NCBI RefSeq assembly: GCF_965262965.1
Contig: NZ_OZ253573.1
Coordinates: forward strand, 2,356,001 to 2,420,000
Length of the DNA stretch: 64,000 nt
DNA from: Poriferisodalis sp965262965
GTDB lineage: Bacteria; Actinomycetota; Acidimicrobiia; Acidimicrobiales; Poriferisodalaceae
Direction of reading: 5' to 3'
Shown here one piece after another: positions 1 to 8,900 of this stretch. The notes under the pieces are model-generated. The model did no database searches and had not been told where the DNA came from. It saw nothing but the letters and a program-made list of their open reading frames with translations. How positions within the stretch are numbered: the first letter of the stretch is position 1; each line of letters begins with the position of its first letter. The position numbers and the translations under genes were made by a program.

Positions 1-1073
1 AGGTCCATCACCAGATCGTCGAGACCGACCAAGTCCAGCCGCTTTGTGACAGCTTCAATGGCTGCGCGTTTCTCTGCCACGAACAGCACTCGCTTGCCGT
101 GTGCGACAAGGGTGCCGATCAAGTTCGAGATCGTCTGTGACTTGCCGGTCCCAGGCGGGCCCTGAATGACCACGGACTCGCCTCCGAGGACCCGGTTGAT
201 GGCCAAGTGCTGGCTCGAGTCCGCGTCGAGAATCAGAAACTCCGATTCCGGCGGATCGAGATCGGGCTGGCTAGGGCTGGGATCGCACATTCTTGCTGTG
301 AGTGCGGCCCGGGCGGGTTCGACCCCCGCGATCGCCGCCACGAGGTCGTTCTGTGCGAACGCCTCGGCGCTTTGATCGAGGTCTTGGACGAGCGGCATCG
401 TCGAGTACGAGAAGTTGCCTGCCACGACACGAGGTGTGATCGCAAATTCCGGCAGCTCACTCCATGCACCGGTCAACTGGTCCAAGAATTCATCGAAGGC
501 TTCGAGCGAGGTGGGAGGATCCTCGGCAACATCAGCCTCGATGTCGTCCATCTCGATGCCATGATCGCTGCGCACCATGCGCGCAAGCACTGGATTCAGG
601 TGCGCATCACCGGCGACGGAGACTTCGAAATCGCGGGTGGCAGCCCCGGTAGGCACTGTGTGCAACGGCACGAGGATGACCGGCGCAATGGGTTCGGTGC
701 CTTGCTCGACCCTCCAACTCGCAAGTCCGATCGCGGCGAAGCACGTGTCAATGCCCTTCTCTTCAAGGTTCGTCAGCGCCGTCTTGTGGATCGCAAACAC
801 TCGTCGCCGCGCATCGTCGAAAGGCGCCGCCGCGGCAGCAGACATCACCGTGGAGTAGATGTCGCTGAGGCGCACTTTGCGGCCAGCCAGCAGCCGATCG
901 AGCGCCTGGGCACTCGCGCCGGCATCTGCCCCTGGCGTGAGATCGAGCGTGCCGGTCTTCAGGTCGCGGTATCGGCGCAACCGATTGCGGCCGGTCGTGT
1001 CAAGTAGCTCGTTCTGCCACCGCTGAGCGGCTCTGCGCACTGCAGCGAGGCGTTCGTGATCGGGTTGCGGCAT
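1..1073 (-). CDS. DUF4011-like superfamily 1 helicase, partial (C-terminus off the left edge)
   Basis: The leftward frame is open from an ATG at 1073 to the window edge, 357 codons. The N-terminus carries NELLDTTGRNRLRRYRDLK, the pattern that opens large DUF4011-type helicases, and residues 305-312 form a Walker A (GPPGTGKS, K311). Such proteins are usually well over 1000 residues, with an AAA_11/AAA_12 DNA2-like helicase core and often a nuclease tail; that part lies outside the window. They are common in defence islands, so a nucleic-acid-unwinding defence role is an inference. The gene is divergent from the regulator at 1278. The start is supported by the match to the family N-terminus; no strong ribosome site is visible. 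Confidence 0.8.
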   Translation of the reverse strand, partial: MPQPDHERLAAVRRAAQRWQNELLDTTGRNRLRRYRDLKTGTLDLTPGADAGASAQALDRLLAGRKVRLSDIYSTVMSAAAAAPFDDARRRVFAIHKTALTNLEEKGIDTCFAAIGLASWRVEQGTEPIAPVILVPLHTVPTGAATRDFEVSVAGDAHLNPVLARMVRSDHGIEMDDIEADVAEDPPTSLEAFDEFLDQLTGAWSELPEFAITPRVVAGNFSYSTMPLVQDLDQSAEAFAQNDLVAAIAGVEPARAALTARMCDPSPSQPDLDPPESEFLILDADSSQHLAINRVLGGESVVIQGPPGTGKSQTISNLIGTLVAHGKRVLFVAEKRAAIEAVTKRLDLVGLDDLVMD

Positions 1074-1087
1074 AGCCGCGGCATCGT

Positions 1088-1192
1088 AGCGAAGCGCACT
1101 GCCATGCTGGGCTTCGCCGCCAGCTCACCGAAACGCCAGCTGCGACCAGCGACGCAGATGTCGACGCCCTGCGAGCAGCCGGATTCAGCAGC
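1088..1192 (+). pseudogene. Fragment of AhpD-like selenoprotein gene (C-terminal part)
   Basis: About 100 bases here closely match the segment starting near codon 116 of the full AhpD-like genes at 27615 and 31617 (compare AKRTAML and the later DVDALR region), but frame breaks interrupt the translation and no start or active-site region remains. It is a relic in the same orientation as the intact copies. It fills most of the gap between the helicase start and the regulator promoter. Confidence 0.75.
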
Positions 1193-1241
1193 CAAATCTG
1201 AGTGCGCTATCGATTCCAGACCTACTAACCGAAACTCGCGC

Positions 1242-1270
1242 TTGACTACACATACCGCGTGTAGTGTAAT
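1242..1270 (+). promoter_or_regulatory. Promoter with internal palindrome for a leaderless MerR-like gene
   Basis: TTGACT (1242-1247) and TGTAAT (1265-1270) are spaced by 17 bases, giving a good -35/-10 pair. The expected transcript start falls at or next to the ATG at 1278, so the mRNA is probably leaderless. A perfect inverted repeat ACTACAC-N7-GTGTAGT (1245-1265) fills the spacer, the place where MerR-family proteins bind. Autoregulation by the first gene of the operon is the simplest reading. Confidence 0.65.
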
Positions 1271-1277
1271 CCCCGCT

Positions 1278-1733
1278 ATGAACACACCGGGCGATGATTG
1301 TGTAATCACAGCGACGGAAGCTGCCAATGCAGCCGGCATCACCTACCGGCAGCTCGACCACTGGGCACGCCAAGGCTGGGTCACACCCTCGATCCAGCCG
1401 GGGTCGGGACGCGGCGGTCGTCGGCGGTACTCGGTGACTGATGTCCTGCGCCTCGCCGCGCTGCGTCACTTTGCCAAGTCTGGCTGGCAGGTCAGCGATC
1501 TCGGTGAGCGAGTCAGCACGGTGGACCTGGAGTATGCAACCTGGCTCGTGGCTGGCACGGAATCAGCCGTAGAAGCCTGCATTGACGACGGCAGGCTGCA
1601 CGAGGCGATCACCCGTGAAGGCCGCTTCAGCGTCTACCACCTCGAACCGCTACGCACGAGTCTTCTCAACGTTCAGCCGCCCAGTGGCTTGGCTGAGGTA
1701 AGTCCAATGAGGACTCAAAGGAAGACGGCATGA
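1278..1733 (+). CDS. MerR-like HTH regulator, first gene of the RT operon
   Basis: A 151-aa protein. Residues about 9-60 form a MerR-type winged helix (ATEAANAAGITYRQLDHWAR, then GGRRRYSVTDVLRLAAL). The C-terminal 90 residues are not recognised and contain no metal-binding Cys pattern. The start at 1278 is chosen because the promoter places the transcript start there; an in-frame ATG at 1056 would lie upstream of the promoter and run through the AhpD relic. The stop overlaps the next start (ATGA at 1730), so the two are translationally coupled. It probably controls the operon through the palindrome in its own promoter. Confidence 0.8.
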   Translation: MNTPGDDCVITATEAANAAGITYRQLDHWARQGWVTPSIQPGSGRGGRRRYSVTDVLRLAALRHFAKSGWQVSDLGERVSTVDLEYATWLVAGTESAVEACIDDGRLHEAITREGRFSVYHLEPLRTSLLNVQPPSGLAEVSPMRTQRKTA

Positions 1734-2368
1734 ACGCGCTCAGGCCAGTACCCGACCGAGCAGTCAGCGAACTCTTCGAAGGAGACATTCCCAACCCTGC
1801 CCAAGCAGGCCAGTCCCGAGCCAAGGCGGTGAACGAGGAATTCAAGGCCCAGGCCCACAAGTGGATGCAGGAAGCCGGTGCCAGCATTGTGCGCAGCCGG
1901 CACAAGGTGGGCGCCTACGAAGTCGAAGCCGAGATCGTCGGCCTGAACGGTCAACGATTCTTGGTCCTGGTTCATGGCGTGCCGGACGACGGCGAGCGGG
2001 CAGGCCTGAGGCGGACCGACACGGTGAAGAAGATGGGCTTCGACGCAATCATGATTGGCCGACTCCAGAATCAGCCGGTGCTGGTGCTTACGTCACATCT
2101 GCCCGAAAGCGGTGCCGCGAAGGAAATGCTCGCGGATTGCGCGGCCAATCTGCTCGATGTGTTCGCCACGAATGGCGACTTCGCCGGGTTTCAGCGCTTG
2201 CAGCGCTATCTCCACGACGATCTGCTTCCTGAGCCGCTTCCAGCGCCGTGGCGAGAGAGCCCGAGCCAACGAACACCGGAACTGTTCGACACGGTGGACC
2301 AGCCGCACCGACCAGACGTTGTCGGCACCCCCGCCGGCCACAGCACGGACACAGCAGATCCACCATGA
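1730..2368 (+). CDS. Unknown 212-aa protein, possibly a degenerate restriction-endonuclease fold
   Basis: No confident family assignment. The central part (about residues 38-120) alternates predicted strands and helices with the pattern VEAEIVGLNG...FLVLVHG...RRTDTVKKMGFDA, which resembles a PD-(D/E)XK core, but the usual ExK is replaced by LVH, so catalysis is doubtful. The C-terminal 45 residues are Pro-rich and look disordered. It overlaps the genes on both sides by ATGA junctions, so it is expected in fixed ratio with the regulator and the nitrilase. An adaptor or immunity role would be a guess. Confidence 0.6.
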   Translation: MNALRPVPDRAVSELFEGDIPNPAQAGQSRAKAVNEEFKAQAHKWMQEAGASIVRSRHKVGAYEVEAEIVGLNGQRFLVLVHGVPDDGERAGLRRTDTVKKMGFDAIMIGRLQNQPVLVLTSHLPESGAAKEMLADCAANLLDVFATNGDFAGFQRLQRYLHDDLLPEPLPAPWRESPSQRTPELFDTVDQPHRPDVVGTPAGHSTDTADPP

Positions 2369-3699
2369 ACCGAACGCCCGCAGCCCGCCGCGGTGGCGAA
2401 GCAGGTCCCGTGATCGCGGCAATCTGCCGCGAGTCCGATTCTGCGTGGCAAGCGGTTTGTGCCCTGCTGGAACACGCAGACTCGCAGGCCAGCGGCGACA
2501 GCATCGGAGACTCGGTAGAGAGCGTCCACGAACACGCAGTTGCTGTGTCGGCGGCCCTCGAGCAGCGCTTGACACCCCAAGGTGAATCAAGGTCTAGCGC
2601 AGTCACCAGCTACAGGCCCATAGAGGCTGCCGGGGCGATCGCTGCGATTCCTGCCGCTGAGATTCTGTTGTCCGACCGAGCGCTGGCCCATGCCGCCGCC
2701 ACAGCGTTGGATCAGCTGTACTGGCCCAGTTTCACTCGTGACTGGCTGGCAGAACGAGGTACATCCTTCGAACTCGGGGCAGGGGATCTGTACCCGGTTG
2801 GCGAGATGCGGCTCATGGGCACCGTCGGACACAGCGCCTGGCCTCATCGGCTGCCTTTGCGTCAGGGTGAGTTGGATCATGTTCGCCGTCGTGCTGTGGA
2901 CGGGACCCGTGTTCGCGTGGTCGGCGAGTACGCCCCCATTATCGACCGCCTGGCCGCGTCGCCGCCTTTGGAAGCAGCCGTTGTGCTGCCTAACGAATCG
3001 TTGACCGAACTCAACCTTCCACCCAACCGGATGGGTCCTGCCAATTCTCAGGCTCAGCGGTCGACGATCAACCGGCTCCTGCGCGAAGCCCGCGAGGCGG
3101 GTGTCGATGTTGTCGTGCTGCCCGAGTTGAGCGTCGATCAAGACATCGTCGAATGGCTCAGCGAACAGTGGGCCAACGCAGTGGACCTACCGATTCTGTT
3201 TGCAGGCAGTGCTCATCTGGTCGAGGACGGCCGACGCATCAACCGAACTGCCGTCCTGCTGCCTGGCGTCGGTGCCGCGTGGCACCACGACAAGTTCACA
3301 GTATTCGAAGACCGCGACGGCATCCGGGAGCCCATCGATCCGGCCGAGCCGTGCATCACGGTGGGCTGCGGCCATCTGGTGCGCGTGGCCACCTTGGTTT
3401 GCAAAGACGCACTCAGCGTTGACATCGCCAGCCCGGTCGCAGACTTGGGAGTCCATCTGCTGGCCGTACCCGCCATGTCGAACACCTTGGGGGAATTCAG
3501 CACAGCGGCGAACCTGCTCATCTCACGTTCGCAGGGGACGACGGTGGTCGCCAACAACCCCCGCGTGTGGGATGGCGCCTCGGTAGGTCATGCGCTGCTG
3601 GGCCAGCCGGTGCGCCAGACCGAGGGCAGATGCCTCGAGCGCCAGAGCCTCGCCGCGCCCGACCTCGGAATCGCTCGGCTCGGCAGTGGGTGGTCGTGA
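2365..3699 (+). CDS. Nitrilase-fold (carbon-nitrogen hydrolase) protein paired with a reverse transcriptase
   Basis: A 444-aa protein. Residues about 203-440 have the nitrilase superfamily core with the catalytic triad visible: E254 in VVLPELS, K310 in HHDKF, C346 in TLVCKDAL. The first 200 residues are helical and not recognised. The start at 2365 overlaps the previous stop (ATGA); an in-frame ATG at 2248 would overlap the upstream gene by about 120 bases. Nitrilase domains are known fused to the C-terminus of UG1-type defence RTs (DRT type 1). Here the domain is a separate protein encoded before the RT, 43 bases from its start. Its substrate is unknown; a role as effector in an RT-based phage defence is inferred from context. 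Confidence 0.82.
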   Translation: MNRTPAARRGGEAGPVIAAICRESDSAWQAVCALLEHADSQASGDSIGDSVESVHEHAVAVSAALEQRLTPQGESRSSAVTSYRPIEAAGAIAAIPAAEILLSDRALAHAAATALDQLYWPSFTRDWLAERGTSFELGAGDLYPVGEMRLMGTVGHSAWPHRLPLRQGELDHVRRRAVDGTRVRVVGEYAPIIDRLAASPPLEAAVVLPNESLTELNLPPNRMGPANSQAQRSTINRLLREAREAGVDVVVLPELSVDQDIVEWLSEQWANAVDLPILFAGSAHLVEDGRRINRTAVLLPGVGAAWHHDKFTVFEDRDGIREPIDPAEPCITVGCGHLVRVATLVCKDALSVDIASPVADLGVHLLAVPAMSNTLGEFSTAANLLISRSQGTTVVANNPRVWDGASVGHALLGQPVRQTEGRCLERQSLAAPDLGIARLGSGWS

Positions 3700-3740
3700 T
3701 GTCAAGCTTGCACGCGACATTTGCTTGACATATGCTTGAC
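3699..3740. promoter_or_regulatory. Inverted and 11-bp-spaced direct repeats in front of the RT gene
   Basis: The short nitrilase-RT junction holds ATGTCAAGC (3699-3707) facing GCTTGACAT (3723-3731), a 9-bp inverted repeat, plus a second GCTTGAC at 3734-3740. The two direct copies start 11 bases apart, one helical turn. This looks like a multi-site operator; the winged helix fused to the RT, or the MerR-like protein, could bind it. TTGACA at 3725-3730 could also be a -35 box, but no convincing -10 follows. Confidence 0.45.
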
Positions 3741-3742
3741 GC

Positions 3743-5833
3743 ATGAGCGGAGCGTTGCTCGACGCATTTCTGAATGAGATGCGGGCGGCGCTGGAACGCA
3801 CGGAAGCTGCTCACGACGCCGCAGCGAGCGCTGCTCTCGCCGACATCGTTGTACGCGGCCGAGCACTGCTCGACGACCCGGCCCCCGAGGATCTGGCGGC
3901 AGCCGCGGCAGAGTTGGACATCTCGATCCGCATCCTGCGACGCCGCAATCTGCCCATTGGCGAACTGGTGTCGCTCGGCGACGAGTTGCAGGAAGCGCTG
4001 TTGGCGACGGCCACCTCCGAGACTCGGCGAGAAGCCCGCGAGTACGCGCACAGTGTCGGCGAACGCATGCTGGTCGAACTGGAGCAGCAGACCGCCACGC
4101 CCACCGAGTTGGCTGGCCGGCTTGGCGTCGACATCAGCCAGATCAGCAGAGCAGCACGGGCGCTTCGCGAAGACGGACTGATCGAGGTTGAACATGCGAC
4201 CGGCGACCGGCGACGGCGCATCTACCGGTCGGTTCGGGACGGTTCCGCTGCCCGACGCCGCTGGAGTTGGCGGACCTTCGCGGAACGATTGCCGGTACTG
4301 AGCGCCGACGACGTGTACAGCGACCTGCTGCCGGGGCGTGTCGGCGACCGCCTAACTGCCGCGGGGATGGCCAGCGTCTGCGCGGCTCTTCGAGAAGACT
4401 TCTTCTCGGGTCGCTACGTGCCGACGCCCGCACACGAGGTGGAGATCCCCAAGACGAGCGGAGGCGTTCGCCCCGCCGCGGCGCTGCGATTTGCCGACCG
4501 GCTGGCATACGCGGCACTCGTCGAACGCTGCCGTCCCGAGATCGAAGCCAGCCTGGTCTCCGCGCGCGAGGTTCTGTGGCCGCGAGGATTCAGACGCGAC
4601 AAGCAGTGGATTGCGCTGGAAGGGTTCGTCAACCAGAGCGGCGCGACGCATGTGCTGTCAGTTGACATTCAGTCCTTCTATGACTCGATTCGCCACGACA
4701 TACTCGCCCAAACGCTGACGCGAGCAGGATGCGACGAGACGGTGGTGTCAGCCTTGAACGAGTGGCTCGGCACGGTCATGGGTGGCCTGAAGAGAGGTCT
4801 TCCGCAAGGACTCATCGCATCCGATCCGCTGGCAACGGCCGTGCTGGCACCGCTCGACATGACGCTGCGCTCAGCCGGGTTTCGCTATGTGCGGCACGGA
4901 GATGATCTCAGAGTGCTCGGCTCGCACTCCGATGTTGCAGACGCGGCGCGGCTGATTCGCAAAGAACTGAGATCGCTGGAACTCACCGTCAACGACGACA
5001 AGACTCGGGTGCTTCGCCACGCCACGTATATGGACCGTCGAAACGAGGTCAGCGACGCAGTGCGGGAGTATCTCGATGCATCAGACCATGTCGAACGTCA
5101 CTCAGCGATATTCCAGCTGCTCGACGCGCTCGGCGCCGATGACGAACTGTCGTGGAGTTGGTACCACGAAACCCTCAGTGTCAGCGATGTCATGGAATCA
5201 GTCGGAACCCCATGGGACCCGAGCGACACCAGTGCATTGATAATTCTGTTGAAGGAGGTGGCCGCCGCGGAGGAGGCTTCCGCCCGCTTCGAACAACGGT
5301 GGAGAGGTCATTGTGCGCAGCCGGGCACCGTGTTGATGCGGGCGGGAATCTCCCTGCTCGCGGTCGCTGGGTCGGCCGAACCGGCCGCAGAACTCGAGGC
5401 CGCCGTCGTGGCACGTCCGGAGTACGCCGATGCGCTGTCGACCTACATCGGGACAGCGGCACCCTCAAATCCGACCGCCGTTGCAGGGCTGTTGCAGCGA
5501 ATCGAGGATTCCGGTGTGATCTCGGGCGCTCAGTGGCTCCGCTTTTACGAAGCGCTCGGCGATGCCGGCAAGTCTGGAGAATTCGACAGCCTCGCACGGA
5601 CCCATCTTCATTCAACGGATGGAGGATGGATGCGACGGCTCCGAGCAGCCCGATTCATGGCGGACCGCGGCAAGCTTGACGCCGACTGCGTTCCAGAGAT
5701 CTCCGCAGAGGCGCCGGCAGCGCTTCGCGATGACGTCTTGGATCTCACGCGGCACGTCGCGCCGTTCTCCTTCAACGATGTCGCGAAGCACGAGGGTGCC
5801 ACCGTCGCCACCCTCCTCGCCGCTACAGCTTGA
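3743..5833 (+). CDS. Reverse transcriptase with N-terminal winged-helix domain (UG/Abi-like, candidate defence RT)
   Basis: A 696-aa protein. Residues 1-110 are helical; 111-163 form a winged helix (PTELAGRLGVDISQISRAAR). The RT core spans about 230-430: an early motif (PKTSGGVRP), motif A with D308 (VLSVDIQSFYDSI), motif B (RGLPQGLIASDPLA, 351-364), motif C with D387-D388 (VRHGDDLRV), and motif D with K420. Motif C reads HGDD, with His where most RTs have Tyr or Phe. Residues about 450-696 are helical repeats, as in Abi/UG RTs. There is no group II maturase domain and no room upstream for a retron RNA. Together with the nitrilase it suggests a defence RT; sequence alone cannot say whether it is templated or untemplated. 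Confidence 0.88.
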   Translation: MSGALLDAFLNEMRAALERTEAAHDAAASAALADIVVRGRALLDDPAPEDLAAAAAELDISIRILRRRNLPIGELVSLGDELQEALLATATSETRREAREYAHSVGERMLVELEQQTATPTELAGRLGVDISQISRAARALREDGLIEVEHATGDRRRRIYRSVRDGSAARRRWSWRTFAERLPVLSADDVYSDLLPGRVGDRLTAAGMASVCAALREDFFSGRYVPTPAHEVEIPKTSGGVRPAAALRFADRLAYAALVERCRPEIEASLVSAREVLWPRGFRRDKQWIALEGFVNQSGATHVLSVDIQSFYDSIRHDILAQTLTRAGCDETVVSALNEWLGTVMGGLKRGLPQGLIASDPLATAVLAPLDMTLRSAGFRYVRHGDDLRVLGSHSDVADAARLIRKELRSLELTVNDDKTRVLRHATYMDRRNEVSDAVREYLDASDHVERHSAIFQLLDALGADDELSWSWYHETLSVSDVMESVGTPWDPSDTSALIILLKEVAAAEEASARFEQRWRGHCAQPGTVLMRAGISLLAVAGSAEPAAELEAAVVARPEYADALSTYIGTAAPSNPTAVAGLLQRIEDSGVISGAQWLRFYEALGDAGKSGEFDSLARTHLHSTDGGWMRRLRAARFMADRGKLDADCVPEISAEAPAALRDDVLDLTRHVAPFSFNDVAKHEGATVATLLAATA

Positions 5834-5905
5834 AACCGTCGATACGCCGGACCACTCGCGATGTCAAAGTTTCAGTGCGGATCCCCGACTGACCCGCCGC
5901 CAAGA

Positions 5906-8900
5906 TCAACCACCCGGCTCGAAGACGAGATCTGGTATCACGACCTCCCACTGGTCGCACTTCAGCTCGCTTGTGTACTGCGGATCAGACTGGTTCTTGC
6001 CCCAGGTCGCAATGGCTGAGACGCTGGCTTCAACGCAGCGCATGCCGTTCGGAACCTCGAAACTGCCGGCCAGCACGCCGACGACGACCCCGCCGCGATC
6101 GAGGATCTCCCAGCGGTCATTGCGGTGACGCATTTGCAGGGGATCTCCCGGTGACAGCGCCACGATGCTGCGATGTATGCGGTCACCGGCTGGCTTGCGA
6201 CCGGTGAAGCTGAGATACACATCTCGGAGAGTGAGGCTGCGGTAGCTGCGACCCAGCTCCGCCGTCGGCGGCAGTGCGACGGGGCGGCGCCACAGCACCG
6301 AATCGCTGCCTTGGAGCGGCCCACCGAACGGATGGGCACTGTCCAGGTGCGACAGGGTCAGCGTCTGTTTGGCCCGGGTCATTGCCACGTAATACAAGCG
6401 GCGAGGTGCGTCGGCATCCTCGTCGCGGCCGTGCCTGTCCCAGCCTCCATCGAGCACCGCCACGTGGTCGAACTCAAGGCCCTTGGCCCGATGCGCCGTC
6501 AACAGCAGCAGTCCCCGCTGGCGCCGTCGAGTGTCGCGGCACCACTCCGCCAGCCATTCAATGACCGAGACCGCCGGCATCTCGGCGCCACCTGTCTCGA
6601 TGTCATGTTCCTCGATGGCTTGGGACAGAAGCTCTGTCCACGGCCCCGACGGTTGACGGTCCAGCCACGCCGTGAGATCACCGTTTCGAACCAGAGCTGT
6701 GCCGTGTTGTTGGATTTCGTGTCTGAGCGCCTGGGTCTCTCGCAAGTGCCACAGGCTCATCTCGTTCTCATTGGCAAGCTGCACCGGGATGTCGTCCCGT
6801 ATGCAGATGCTGCGAACCGGTTCGAGCTGGCTCCATTCGCGCGCAATCACCGCGCAGCGCGACCAGTCCCAGTCACGCGCCAGGCCGCACAGCCGGCCCA
6901 GCTCGGCCATCACCGCTTGCGCTTGGGAGACCCAACTGTTCCCCGATGGCAGAACCTGCACCCTGCCCGCAGCAACCCGATCCAGCTCACTCCAAACTCC
7001 TCCAGCCGGGTCGCCCCGACGCGCTCTGTCGCTGCTGATCGTGTGTTTGGCCTTCATGCGTGAGGTCGCCGGGGCAATGACCGCATTGGCGGCGTCGATG
7101 ATGTGACCGCTGGAGCGGTAGTTATCGATCAAGTACTCGGTCTTGGCGCCGTAGTCCTGCTCGAAGCGTCGGATGAACTCCGGCGACGTCCCGTTGAACG
7201 AGTAGATGTTCTGGTCGTCGTCGCCCACAGTGAACAGGGTCAGCCGGGCGTCGGCATCGGTTGCGGTTCGGCCCGCGAGCGCTGAGATCAGCTTGTACTC
7301 ATCGTCGCCGATGTCTTGGTACTCGTCGACGAGTATCCAGCGGAAGCCTGCCAGCAGGCGCGTCCGTGACTCCTCGGCCTCTTCGGGTTCAAGCTCATCT
7401 CCTTGCAGCAGCGCGATGGCTTTCGCCATGACTTCGTTGAGCTTCTCCTCGAACTTGCTGTCGCTGGTCTGGCTCGCAGTCCCTGAGAAGCTGGCCCCGA
7501 CGAGCCTCATCGCGAGCGCGTGGCATGTCAGCACCATCACGCCGTTCGCGTCATCACCGATCAGTTCGCGCAGACGCCGTCGGACGTCGGCCGCTGCATG
7601 CCGGTTGTAGGCGAGCGCCAAGATGCCCCGCGGGTTCTGGCGTTTCACCCGAATGAGATACGCGATGCGGTGCACCAGCACCCTGGTCTTGCCTGAGCCT
7701 GGTCCCGCGAGCACCAACACATTCGTGGTTTCGCGATCACTTGCCACGATCGCTCGCTGCGCGCTGGACAGGTTCCCAACGATCGACTTCCACGACGCCG
7801 CCGTGGTCGGACGGTCGATCTCGGCGCGACGCCGAGGAAGCCAGCGGCGCACGAACTCGTCGTCGCCAAGCTCGAAATAGTCGAGCGACAAGCGCAACGC
7901 GTCGGCAACCTTGGTGAGGCCCTGCTCGGCGAATTCTGCCATCACGTGGATCTGCCGCACAGTGCGGCCGTAGTGATCGTCAAGTTCGGTGAAGTCGGTT
8001 TGCCTGAAGCCTCGTGTCACCGGCTCAAGCGAGATAGTCATCGCGGGGCGAAACACCGTGAGGCCTCTGTTCAGTCTGACCACCTCCTGTTCGTGGAGCC
8101 ACATCAGTGCGCGCTCCATAAGCCTGCGCGCATCCTTGGTGCCAGCACGCAGCGTCGGGTCAACCTTGATCGCCTCGTCCACTGCTTTCTGCAGGTCGCC
8201 AAGTGTCGTGGAGACAAGCAGGTCGTTGCCTCGGCTTCCCGGCGTCAGTTTCGACAACAGGTGCTTCAGGAGCACGCCGGCTGCGCCACGGCGGCGCTGG
8301 GCAAGGCTCTCGAGCGAGGACCATTCACGCTTGAGCGTCACCCAAACGCTCTCAACACCGTGCTTACGCACAGTGACGCTGCCTCTGCCGCCGCCATCAC
8401 CGCGTCCGTCCTGGGCAATGCCCCCCAGGGTGCGGACGATGAACTCAGGTCGTGCGTCGGCGAAACCTGCGTCGTGGAGTTGCTGAGCGGCTACCCGCAA
8501 GTTCAGCGGAGCCGAACCGTCCAGCGGCAGGTCAGGCGCCGACTCTTGCATCAGGCCGACCAGGGTTTCCTCCATGCCGGAGGCTTCGGTGAGGCGGCTG
8601 CGGGACGGCCGTCGCACGCCGACATGAACGAACGCCGTCACGACGGTGTCATTTGAGGCGAGCCCGCGTCGTTCGAGGTCGTACAAGGCAGCTCGCAGCT
8701 TGTCCGAATTGAGACCGGCGACTCCCATCAGCGCGTCCGTCGAAATGCCGTCGTCAGGGTCCGCGTCAATTAGCGCCTTCACGATTGCCAACAGCGCAAT
8801 TCTTTGACCCTCGTTGAGGTCACCACCGCCAAGCCTCGTGCGGGCCTCTTCGACGGTGCCGACGCGCAATGACGACGGAAAAACGCTCACCCGGTTCTCT

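Noticed and set aside
207..1007. Rightward reading frame of 266 codons
   Set aside because: Antisense to the DUF4011-like helicase, which has a clear Walker A and family N-terminus.
3700..3742. Retron-type RNA ahead of the RT
   Set aside because: Only 43 bases separate the nitrilase stop from the RT start, too short for a retron msr-msd, and the repeats look like protein sites.
3743..5833. Group II intron-encoded protein
   Set aside because: There is no maturase X domain or HNH end, no intron structure around it, and it lies in a coupled operon.
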